Assembly: GCA_013336165.1 (NCBI GenBank)
Contig: JAAXUF010000001.1
Coordinates: 62,001 to 126,000, forward strand
Source: Coriobacteriia bacterium
Lineage (GTDB): Bacteria > Actinomycetota > Coriobacteriia > Anaerosomatales > JAAXUF01
DNA: 64,000 nucleotides
Direction: 5' to 3'
Shown here: piece by piece, positions 17,155 to 24,259 of the stretch
Layout of the letters: every line of letters begins with the position of its first letter
Numbering within the stretch: position 1 is the first letter of the stretch
Translations under genes and position numbers: made by a program
The notes under the pieces: model-generated
Database searches by the model: none
What the model was told of the DNA's origin: nothing
What the model saw: the letters and a program-made list of their open reading frames with translations, nothing else

Positions 17155-18650
17155 CCGAGAAGCTTGCTTACGAGCCTGCCGGTGCACCGGTTCGCGGCCC
17201 CCGAGGACTGATATTCGAGCTTGGCGCCTCCGATTGCACCTGCGTCGAGGCACCCTTGCCCGACGTGCCAATGGAGTCGCTGGATGAGATGTTGGGAGGT
17301 CGCGCGCGTGCGATGGCTCCTCAATTGCCGAGCGTGACCGAGGTCGAGATCATGAGGCATTACACGCATCTGGCCTCCATGAACTTCGGTGTCGATTCAG
17401 GGATGTATCCCCTCGGCAGCTGTACCATGAAGTACAACCCGCGCATCAATGAGGATGCGTGCCGGTTGCCCGGGTTTGCCGGCCTTCATCCGTACCAGCC
17501 CTCGACCACAGCGCAGGGAGCGCTCGCAGTCATGGCAGAGCTTGCGGATGCGCTTGCGGAGGTTTCGGGGTTGCCGGGCGTGTCGCTTCAACCTGCGGCA
17601 GGGGCGCACGGTGAGTTGACGGCACTGATGGTCTTCCGGGCGGCGCACACGGCTGCGGGGGATCCCAGAAAGAAAGTCATCATCCCGGACACTGCGCATG
17701 GGACTAACCCTGCTTCCGTTGCGATGTGTGGGTACGATGTGGTCACGATCGCGAGCAACGAGAAGGGTGAGGTTGACCTTGAGGCCTTGAAGGCAGCGCT
17801 CGATACAGATGTTGCCGCGTTCATGCTCACGAACCCCAACACGCTGGGACTCTTCGACCCGCAAATATGTGAGATAACGGCCGCCGTGCACGAGGTCGGC
17901 GCGTATGCGTACTGCGACGGTGCGAATCTGAATGCGATTCTCGGCAAGGCACGGCCTGGCGACATGGGTTTCGATGCTCTGCATATCAACCTGCACAAGA
18001 CGTTTTCGACGCCGCACGGCGGAGGAGGGCCCGGAGCGGGTCCGGTCTGTGTGACGAGCGAGTTGGCAGAGTACCTGCCTGGACCACTACCTGCGAGGCT
18101 GGACGACGGTTCGTACGAATTGCACAAGCCGGAACACTCCATCGGCCGCGTGAAGACCTTCTACGGAAACTTCGGCGTACTCGTTCGCGCATACACGTAC
18201 GTGCTTGCCCTAGGCGGCAAAGGCCTCACCGAGGTAGCCGAGCAGGCTGTTCTTTCGGCCAACTACCTGATGGCCCGGCTGCGGGGGGCATTCGATGTGC
18301 CCTACGGCGATTCGCGGTGCATGCACGAATTCGTGCTATCGGGCGCGCGTCAGAAACGAGTCAGCGGTGTGCGCACGTTGGACATCGCGAAGCGGCTGCT
18401 CGACTACGGATTCCACCCGCCCACCGTGTACTTCCCGCTGCTTGTTGAAGAAGCGATGATGATCGAGCCGACCGAGACCGAGCCCTTGGCCGACCTGGAC
18501 GCCTTCGCCGACGCGCTTCTGCGGATCGCCGAGGAGGCGATTGCTCAGCCCGAGCTGGTGAAGGGTGCTCCGTACACGACTCCTGTGCGTAGACTGGATG
18601 AGGCAGGTGCGGCCCGCAATCCGGATCTGAGATGGAAGCCGGCGCAGTGA
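17151..18650 (+). CDS. gcvPB: Glycine dehydrogenase (decarboxylating), subunit 2
   Basis: A 499-aa C-terminal subunit of the P protein, carrying the pyridoxal phosphate lysine K283 in INLHKTFSTPHGGGGPG. Also visible are YPLGSCTMKYNPR, PDTAHGTNPAS and LTNPNTLGLF. The GTG start overlaps the gcvPA stop (GTGA). Length is normal. In an anaerobe the complex can run in either direction, coupling glycine to one-carbon metabolism. Confidence 0.95.
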   Translation: MTEKLAYEPAGAPVRGPRGLIFELGASDCTCVEAPLPDVPMESLDEMLGGRARAMAPQLPSVTEVEIMRHYTHLASMNFGVDSGMYPLGSCTMKYNPRINEDACRLPGFAGLHPYQPSTTAQGALAVMAELADALAEVSGLPGVSLQPAAGAHGELTALMVFRAAHTAAGDPRKKVIIPDTAHGTNPASVAMCGYDVVTIASNEKGEVDLEALKAALDTDVAAFMLTNPNTLGLFDPQICEITAAVHEVGAYAYCDGANLNAILGKARPGDMGFDALHINLHKTFSTPHGGGGPGAGPVCVTSELAEYLPGPLPARLDDGSYELHKPEHSIGRVKTFYGNFGVLVRAYTYVLALGGKGLTEVAEQAVLSANYLMARLRGAFDVPYGDSRCMHEFVLSGARQKRVSGVRTLDIAKRLLDYGFHPPTVYFPLLVEEAMMIEPTETEPLADLDAFADALLRIAEEAIAQPELVKGAPYTTPVRRLDEAGAARNPDLRWKPAQ

Positions 18651-18660
18651 GATCGCGGCG

Positions 18661-19464
18661 ATGACTCCGATTTGGAGACTGCTGATCGATGAACAGCCGA
18701 TGGACGGCGCCTGGAACATGGCTTTGGATCGGTCGATACAGCTGGAGCGTCAGGCGGGCAGGGTCCCGCCGACGCTTCGGCTTTACGGCTGGCTCCGCCC
18801 CACGATCACGCTCGGCCGGTTCCAGGACGCGGCTGGGGTGGATCGGGATGAATGCCGTCTCGCCGGGGTGGACGTAGTCCGCAGGTTCACGGGCGGGCGG
18901 GGTGTCCTGCACGACGATGAAGTCACCTACTCGATGGTCGCAGCAGTGGATGACGGCATTCCCCAGGGTACCGCTGTATCGTACCGGTTACTCTGTGGGG
19001 TGCTGGTCGAGGCGTATAAGATCCTCGGGGTTGCGGCCGCCCTCACCGCGCGGTCTCGGGGAGAGAGCGCATCTGCTGCGTGCTATCTTCATGCCACGCA
19101 GGCTGATCTGTCTCTCGGAGCGCAGAAACTGTCCGGCTCCGCGCAGGTGTGGTCCGGCGACACTGTGCTGCAGCATGGCTCATTTGTGATCTCTCGGAAC
19201 GTGGATCTTGAGTCCCGCCTGTTTCGCTTGGACAGCGAAGCTGCAACTGCGCTAGCGGCGCAAACGGTCACAATCGAGCAGGCCAGAGGCGATCGCCCAT
19301 CGCACGCAAACATCACTTCGGCAGTGGCCGACGGGCTGCGCAGCGCGCTCGGCGTCCATGCAGAGGCGGGGACACTCACCCAAAGCGAGATCGAGCTGGC
19401 TCACTCGCTGCTGCCTGAGGTTCATCCTGACGCTGCGCTCCGCCGTGGTCGGAGGTTAGGCTGA
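18661..19464 (+). CDS. Lipoate-protein ligase A / octanoyltransferase family protein
   Basis: A 267-aa cytoplasmic enzyme of the LplA/LipM/LipB fold. The substrate loop reads RRFTGGRGVLHDDEVTYSM (often RRxSGGGAVFHD in the family), and the lysine motif is QKLSGSAQ. It lacks the C-terminal accessory domain of classical LplA. A cysteine in ACYLHATQADLSL lies where the LipM octanoyltransferase family has its nucleophile, so LipM-type octanoyl transfer is a real alternative to lipoate scavenging. Position 10 nt after gcvPB shows its job is loading GcvH. The last ~20 residues are low-complexity and basic. Confidence 0.8.
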   Translation: MTPIWRLLIDEQPMDGAWNMALDRSIQLERQAGRVPPTLRLYGWLRPTITLGRFQDAAGVDRDECRLAGVDVVRRFTGGRGVLHDDEVTYSMVAAVDDGIPQGTAVSYRLLCGVLVEAYKILGVAAALTARSRGESASAACYLHATQADLSLGAQKLSGSAQVWSGDTVLQHGSFVISRNVDLESRLFRLDSEAATALAAQTVTIEQARGDRPSHANITSAVADGLRSALGVHAEAGTLTQSEIELAHSLLPEVHPDAALRRGRRLG

Positions 19465-19548
19465 GGCTGTGCCTAACGTTAAAGGAGCGCCAAGGATGCC
19501 AATAGGATACAATCAAGGCGGTAAAGTCGGAGAGGGGAGCATCAGTTC

Positions 19549-19872
19549 ATGAGCAATCTCAAGCGGACAGAAGATGCCTTGCTGGATCTTCAGGCGAAGT
19601 CGAACGAACAGCTTCATGAGCTCCTCGATACGCTTTATGCCGAGGAGCAGAGGGTGTCATATCGGCGTCGCATACTACATGGGCAGATCGATATTCTCCG
19701 TGCCGAGCTCGTACGCCGGCTCAAGGCTGAACGCGAAGGCGGAGGAAATGTGATCACAGGTCGTGACGTCGATAGGCTGATCGACATCCTCGCCAATGAT
19801 CTTCGAGGAGTATCGCGTTTTGACGTGACGGTTCCTGTCGATTTTGAGGACGAAGACGAGGCGAACGAGTAG
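19549..19872 (+). CDS. RsiG-like small coiled-coil protein (putative c-di-GMP-responsive anti-sigma factor)
   Basis: A 107-aa cytoplasmic helical protein. Residues 20-60 form a helical hairpin with the spacing E33-x3-S37-x2-R40-x3-H44-x3-D48, matching the E(X)3S(X)2R(X)3Q(X)3D cyclic-di-GMP motif of actinobacterial RsiG except for H in place of Q. RsiG binds the sigma factor WhiG when loaded with c-di-GMP. Residues ~68-88 (GRDVDRLIDILANDLRG) fit the C-terminal region of such proteins. No WhiG-type sigma gene is in the window. Homology is by motif and length only; the function is inference. It heads the FHA/FtsR cluster. ATG 19549 follows a GAGAGGGGAG ribosome site. Confidence 0.65.
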   Translation: MSNLKRTEDALLDLQAKSNEQLHELLDTLYAEEQRVSYRRRILHGQIDILRAELVRRLKAEREGGGNVITGRDVDRLIDILANDLRGVSRFDVTVPVDFEDEDEANE

Positions 19873-19910
19873 CCCTGTGGATTTGACCGGCCCGGCTGAA
19901 GGAGAGACAA

Positions 19911-20168
19911 GTGACCCTCAACGATCGTATCAAGCAGTTCCTCAATGAGATCAGCACCGATCCCGTTGAGGAACGAGTTGTCGAGTATGTTGTTCGCGAA
20001 GTCCATACCGGCCGGACAATCACTGAGGTGATCAACGACCCCTACGTGCGCAATCGCGTTCCCGAGGGCAAGCTGGACGCCGTGCTGGAGAACCCTGAAG
20101 TTCTCGACGCGCTCGACGCAGAAATCCGCTCTGGGTTCTCGGCGCCGGACATCGATTTCTCAAGCTAG
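19911..20168 (+). CDS. Conserved-looking 85-aa protein of unknown function
   Basis: An acidic, mainly helical, soluble protein without cysteine or membrane segment. It starts at GTG 19911 after GGAGAGA. Central residues VVEYVVREVHTGRTITEVINDPYVRNRV suggest a small helical domain. I do not recognise the family. The RsiG-like gene is 38 nt upstream and the FHA gene 27 nt downstream, so it probably belongs to the same regulatory operon. Confidence 0.7.
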   Translation: MTLNDRIKQFLNEISTDPVEERVVEYVVREVHTGRTITEVINDPYVRNRVPEGKLDAVLENPEVLDALDAEIRSGFSAPDIDFSS

Positions 20169-20195
20169 AGGCATCCCGAGAGGGGAGGCACACAG

Positions 20196-20645
20196 ATGGC
20201 AAAGTGTCCTGTATGCGGTGTTGCCGTCGATCCTGGTAGTCCGCTGTGTCCGGGCTGTGGTGCGGTGATGACCGATATTACAGCTTCGTTTGCTCCGGTG
20301 GCAGAGGAAGCGCCCGTGCTCCACGGGCAAGACGAACCAAGGCATTGTGCCGTTCTCATCATGAAAAAGGGGTCCCAGCCGGGAGAACAGTTCTTCGTGG
20401 ATCGGCGATTGACCATCGGACGCGATCCGAAAAGCGACATCTTCCTCAACGACATGACGGTGTCGAGGTCCCACGCGGTCATAGACTGTACGGAGAGCGG
20501 TGCCACCGTCAAGGATTCCGGTTCGCTTAATGGGACCAGTGTCAACGGGGTGATCCTAGACGAAGCCGTACTGCATGACCGCGATGTCTTGCAGATAGGG
20601 ACATTCCAAATGGTCTTCCGCGCAGCCGGAAAGGATCCGAAATGA
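20196..20645 (+). CDS. Zinc-ribbon FHA domain protein (GarA/OdhI-like position)
   Basis: A 149-aa cytoplasmic protein. Residues 4-22 are a zinc ribbon with CPVC and CPGC pairs. Residues ~52-145 are a forkhead-associated domain with the phosphothreonine-binding set GRDPKSDIFL, SRSHAVI, SLNGTSVNG. Actinobacterial GarA/OdhI proteins, which control glutamate/oxoglutarate metabolism after Ser/Thr kinase phosphorylation, are FHA proteins encoded just upstream of ftsR as here. This one lacks the N-terminal phospho-threonine tail and has a zinc ribbon instead, so its control must differ. Its last codons overlap the next start (ATGA). Confidence 0.85.
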   Translation: MAKCPVCGVAVDPGSPLCPGCGAVMTDITASFAPVAEEAPVLHGQDEPRHCAVLIMKKGSQPGEQFFVDRRLTIGRDPKSDIFLNDMTVSRSHAVIDCTESGATVKDSGSLNGTSVNGVILDEAVLHDRDVLQIGTFQMVFRAAGKDPK

Positions 20646-21358
20646 CGAGCCGAGATTACCTCACGATCGGGGAGGTCGTACAGCGCCTCGAGTCGGCTTA
20701 CCCCGACCTGTCGATCTCGAAGGTGCGCTTTCTTGAGGATGAGGGTCTCGTAGCCCCCGAGCGTACTTCGGGTGGCTATCGCAAGTTCTCTCAAGCCGAT
20801 GTCGCGCGCGTAGAGATGATCCTTCGTCTTCAGCGCGATCACTTCCTGCCCCTTGCCGTTATCCGCGAGAAGCTTGCAGATTTCGATCGCGGACGCATTC
20901 CGCCCGAGTTGCAGCGAAGCCCCGTCGGCATGACCGAGCCTCTTCCGCTGGTCGCAGAAGACATGGGACCGATTCTGTTCGAGGCAGCACCGGCGGCGCT
21001 GGGAGTGCCAGCTTCGTTTCTGCGTGAGTTGACGGAGTTCGGTCTCATCGAAATCAAACGCGATGACGCCAAGCGCGAAATTATCGAGAGGGCCGACGTC
21101 CAGATTGTCCATGCGACATGGGATTTGCGCAGATTCGGCGTCGAGCCTCGCCACCTTCGTATGTACGAGAACTTCGCAGAGCGCGAAGCTGCTCTGTTTT
21201 CGCAGATTCTGATGCCGTCGTTTCGTCATCGGACTCCCGAGACGAAGCAGAAGCTCGCCGAGACGCTGAACGAATTGGGGTCGCTCACAGCCGATCTGAA
21301 GGATCGCTTGCTGCGGAGGTCCCTCGGACGAGCGTTTGAGGATCTCAACCGGGGATGA
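20642..21358 (+). CDS. ftsR: MerR family transcriptional regulator, FtsR-like
   Basis: A 238-aa DNA-binding protein. The N-terminal winged HTH of the MerR type (YLTIGEVVQRL, KVRFLEDEGLVAPERTSGGYRKFS, ILRLQRDHFLPLAVIREKL) is at residues 5-80. A linker and a C-terminal helical domain of about 110 residues follow without metal-binding cysteines. The FHA-MerR gene order matches odhI/garA-ftsR of actinobacteria, in which FtsR activates the cell-division gene ftsZ. The target here is unproven. It overlaps both neighbours by 4 nt. Confidence 0.82.
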   Translation: MTSRDYLTIGEVVQRLESAYPDLSISKVRFLEDEGLVAPERTSGGYRKFSQADVARVEMILRLQRDHFLPLAVIREKLADFDRGRIPPELQRSPVGMTEPLPLVAEDMGPILFEAAPAALGVPASFLRELTEFGLIEIKRDDAKREIIERADVQIVHATWDLRRFGVEPRHLRMYENFAEREAALFSQILMPSFRHRTPETKQKLAETLNELGSLTADLKDRLLRRSLGRAFEDLNRG

Positions 21359-21801
21359 ACGCTTCAGGTGAAACACCGAAGCCGGCAGAATCAGCGCAAA
21401 CTCACCCACCGTTGGACGAAATACCGTTCGCTCATGCCAGTGAACGGGCAGCAGCCGAGATTCTCGATTTCTACCGAATCCGCTGGCAGTACGAGCCAAG
21501 GACCTTTCCCATCGAATGGGATGGACATGGCACTCCTATTGCCTCGTTTACGCCCGACTTCTATCTGGTCGATTTCGACATGTACATTGAACTCACCACG
21601 ATGAACCAGAAGCTTGTCACAAAGAAGAATCGCAAGGTTCGCCGATTGAAGGAAAGCTATCCCGACGTGAATATTCGGGTGTTCTACCAGAAGGATTTTC
21701 GTCGCCTTCTTGCCAGGTTCGGCATTTCATCGGCTTCTGTCACGCATGCGAACGGCGGCGGCTTTGTTGCCTCGGAACGTGAGAATGGTGTCTTACAGTG
21801 A
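21355..21801 (+). CDS. Conserved protein with restriction-endonuclease-like fold pattern
   Basis: A 148-aa soluble protein, overlapping FtsR-like (ATGA) and hpt (GTGA). Residues ~35-120 contain PDFYLVDFDMYIELT followed by KLVTKKNRKVRRLKE and NIRVFYQKDF, an alternation of acidic beta strands and a basic helix that resembles the PD-(D/E)XK nuclease fold (acidic residue, then E-x-x, then a helix with lysines). The canonical K two residues after E is absent (ELT), so a nuclease is not established. I do not know its function; the tight overlap with hpt suggests co-expression. Confidence 0.65.
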   Translation: MNASGETPKPAESAQTHPPLDEIPFAHASERAAAEILDFYRIRWQYEPRTFPIEWDGHGTPIASFTPDFYLVDFDMYIELTTMNQKLVTKKNRKVRRLKESYPDVNIRVFYQKDFRRLLARFGISSASVTHANGGGFVASERENGVLQ

Positions 21802-22340
21802 CGCCGGAACTGCCTGACGTATGCGATCAGATCCTGTTGACCGAGGAGGCGATCAAGCTGCGGGTTGCCGAACTCGGCGCCGTGATACAGGCCGATTTCG
21901 ATACCGCGGATCTGCGTCTGGTCACTGTCTTGAAAGGCGGATTGTTCTTCCTCTCCGACCTTTGTCGCACGATTGATACCGGGCTCACCATCGACTTCAT
22001 GGCGGTTTCTCCTTATGTCGGGGGACAAGGTGGCATAGTCCGTCTGACGAAGGATCTGACGGACGACATTGCCGGTGCCAGCGTGATCTTGGTCGAGGAC
22101 GTTGTGGACACGGGGCTTACCGTGAATTATGTTCTCTCTCTGCTGCGGGCGCACAATCCGGCGCGTCTTGAGGTCTGCACGTTGTTGGACAAGCCTGCCA
22201 GGCGAATTGCCGATGTGCCGATCCGCTATACGGGATTCACAATGCCCGATCGTTTTCTGGTCGGCTATGGTCTTGATCTAAATGCGCGCCTGAGGAATCT
22301 TCCGTTTGTCGCTTCGCTGCATGACCATGTGGTCCTGTAG
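21798..22340 (+). CDS. hpt: Hypoxanthine (guanine) phosphoribosyltransferase
   Basis: A 180-aa cytoplasmic purine salvage enzyme that makes IMP or GMP from the free base and PRPP. The PRPP loop is VILVEDVVDTGLTVNYVL; the flexible region and VTVLKGGLFFLSDL are also in place. Length is typical. The GTG start overlaps the upstream stop by 4 nt. Together with apt downstream and the purine permease at 35067 it forms a salvage capacity. Confidence 0.95.
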   Translation: MTPELPDVCDQILLTEEAIKLRVAELGAVIQADFDTADLRLVTVLKGGLFFLSDLCRTIDTGLTIDFMAVSPYVGGQGGIVRLTKDLTDDIAGASVILVEDVVDTGLTVNYVLSLLRAHNPARLEVCTLLDKPARRIADVPIRYTGFTMPDRFLVGYGLDLNARLRNLPFVASLHDHVVL

Positions 22341-22382
22341 ACGTCTGCAGAATCCACCCGTACATTCGAACCTGGAGGAACA

Positions 22383-22901
22383 TTGGATCTCGCAAGTCAC
22401 ATACGCGACATTCCGGACTGGCCCAAAGAAGGAGTCGTATTCAAAGACATAACTCCGCTGCTTGCCGATCCCACATGTTTCCGAGAGACCATTGACATGA
22501 TCGCCACGGAGTTCGCCCACGCGGGAGTCACGAAAGTGATCGGCGCGGAGGCGCGTGGTTTCATACTCGGCGGAGCGCTTGCGTATCGTTTGGGGGCGGG
22601 TTTCATTCCCGCGCGGAAACCAGGGAAGCTGCCCTGGAATACCAGCTCAGTTGAATACGAACTCGAGTATGGAACCGATAGTCTCGAGGTGCATTCGGAT
22701 GCACTGTCACCAACAGATGTGGTGCTGATAGTCGACGACGTCTTGGCGACTGGCGGAACCGCTGCCGCGAAGGCCGAACTTGTCAGTGCGACGGGGGCAG
22801 AACTTGCGGGATTCGCATTCCTGATCGAGCTCGACTTCCTAGATGGCCGCAGCAAACTCGACGACCGCGCGAAGATCGTCTCGCTCGTTCATGTTGTGTA
22901 G
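22383..22901 (+). CDS. apt: Adenine phosphoribosyltransferase
   Basis: A 172-aa cytoplasmic enzyme that makes AMP from adenine and PRPP. The family motifs [45 protein letters not shown] and [20 protein letters not shown] are all visible. The start is TTG 22383: GGAGGA lies 4-5 nt upstream and the reading [14 protein letters not shown] is the normal Apt N-terminus. It follows hpt by 42 nt. Confidence 0.95.
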   Translation: MDLASHIRDIPDWPKEGVVFKDITPLLADPTCFRETIDMIATEFAHAGVTKVIGAEARGFILGGALAYRLGAGFIPARKPGKLPWNTSSVEYELEYGTDSLEVHSDALSPTDVVLIVDDVLATGGTAAAKAELVSATGAELAGFAFLIELDFLDGRSKLDDRAKIVSLVHVV

Positions 22902-23031
22902 CAAGAAGATGCCAGCGTAACTGCTGCGCAACGCCGAGAAGAAACGCTGGACATGAGGGGTGTAGAATGGCATTGCCCTCAGTTGGTGATGGAGAACCTC
23001 AGTCGTAGATGAATCGTAGCAGGAGGTTGGA

Positions 23032-24159
23032 GTGAGACGTGCAGTCCACTGCTGGCTCAGGCGAATCGCCACGTGTGCCGTCGTCGTCGCCCTCATCATA
23101 GGTTCGGTCCCATCCGTGGTTGCCGCACCGGCGACCGCCGCCTCCGCGATCGAGGCCAAACGCGTTGAGGCCCAGGAGGCGCAGAAGAAGCTCGGCGAAC
23201 TCTCCACAGCCCTCGAAATGCGCTACGAGGAGCTTGCGCAGGTCGAGCTGGCCCTGCAAGAGACTCGCAGTCGGATCGCCACTACGCAAGCCGAACTGGC
23301 CAAGGCCAATGCCGATCTGACATCGGCAAAGGGGCAGTTGGCGGAGCGTGCGGAAAACATCTACCGAAACGGGTCCACAAGCTTCTTGGACGTTCTGCTG
23401 GGTTCCAGTAGCTTCACAGATCTGGTCAGCCGCGTGGCTTTCATGCGACGGATCAGCCAAAACGACGCCGCCTTGGTGGTTTCGGTCAAGAATGCGAAAG
23501 CTCAGGTCGAGACAGAAGAGAGCGCGCTTAAGGCTCGGGAGGCCGAGCAGGCTGCTCTTCGCGATGAGGCGCGGGCGAAACAGGCAGAGTATCAGGCGGC
23601 ATACGACCAGCAGAACGCCTATGTCGGCAGCATAAACGCAGAGCTTAAGGGACTTATCGAGGCAGAGCGCGTCCGCCAGGAGCAGCTGGCAGTCGCGGCA
23701 GCCGCAGCAGCCGCCAATGCGGCCAGAAGGAGCCCTCAGCCAGGGGCGCCTCCGTTTGACCCGAGCAGCCTCGGTGCCCCGCACCCCCAAGTTGCCGCGA
23801 TTGCCCTCACGTATCTCGGCGTGCCGTATGTCTGGGGCGGAAGCTCGCCCGCCGGCTTCGACTGTTCGGGTTTGGTTCAGTACTGCTATGCCAGGATCGG
23901 AATCAACCTGCCAAGGGTCGCCCGATCTCAGTTCGACGCGGGCGCCTACATCCCGCCCGACAGGCTTGATCTGCTTCAGCCGGGGGACATGGTCTTCTTC
24001 GGCTACAACGGAAATCCCGATCAGATCCATCACGTCGGCATCTATCTTGGTGGAGGTTCCTACATTCATGCGCCGCAGACCGGCGATGTGGTGAAGGTTT
24101 CCTCGCTTACCGGCAGGATCGCCACGTCGGGCGACTATGTTGGCGCTACGCGCCCCTAG
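23032..24159 (+). CDS. Secreted NlpC/P60 peptidoglycan endopeptidase with coiled-coil N-terminus
   Basis: A 375-aa exported cell-wall hydrolase. The signal peptide spans about residues 1-36 (ending VVAAPATAA). Residues ~37-230 form long coiled coils of the CwlO/RipA type. The C-terminal NlpC/P60 domain (about 255-375) has catalytic C278 (FDCSGLVQYCY), a His in HHVGIYLGGG and a second His in YIHAPQTGD, which completes the triad. It cuts gamma-D-Glu-meso-diaminopimelate bonds in family members. The GTG start follows GGAGGTTGGA. Coiled-coil versions are usually controlled by FtsEX-like partners, none of which is visible here. Confidence 0.92.
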   Translation: MRRAVHCWLRRIATCAVVVALIIGSVPSVVAAPATAASAIEAKRVEAQEAQKKLGELSTALEMRYEELAQVELALQETRSRIATTQAELAKANADLTSAKGQLAERAENIYRNGSTSFLDVLLGSSSFTDLVSRVAFMRRISQNDAALVVSVKNAKAQVETEESALKAREAEQAALRDEARAKQAEYQAAYDQQNAYVGSINAELKGLIEAERVRQEQLAVAAAAAAANAARRSPQPGAPPFDPSSLGAPHPQVAAIALTYLGVPYVWGGSSPAGFDCSGLVQYCYARIGINLPRVARSQFDAGAYIPPDRLDLLQPGDMVFFGYNGNPDQIHHVGIYLGGGSYIHAPQTGDVVKVSSLTGRIATSGDYVGATRP

Positions 24160-24259
24160 AAGCTCAGAGCTGCATCAGATGCTTTCGTGAACGCCTCGCA
24201 TCGGGGGTCGTATGATATTATGCGGCAACCGCGTCCATGGTCATCGGAGAGGATTGCGC

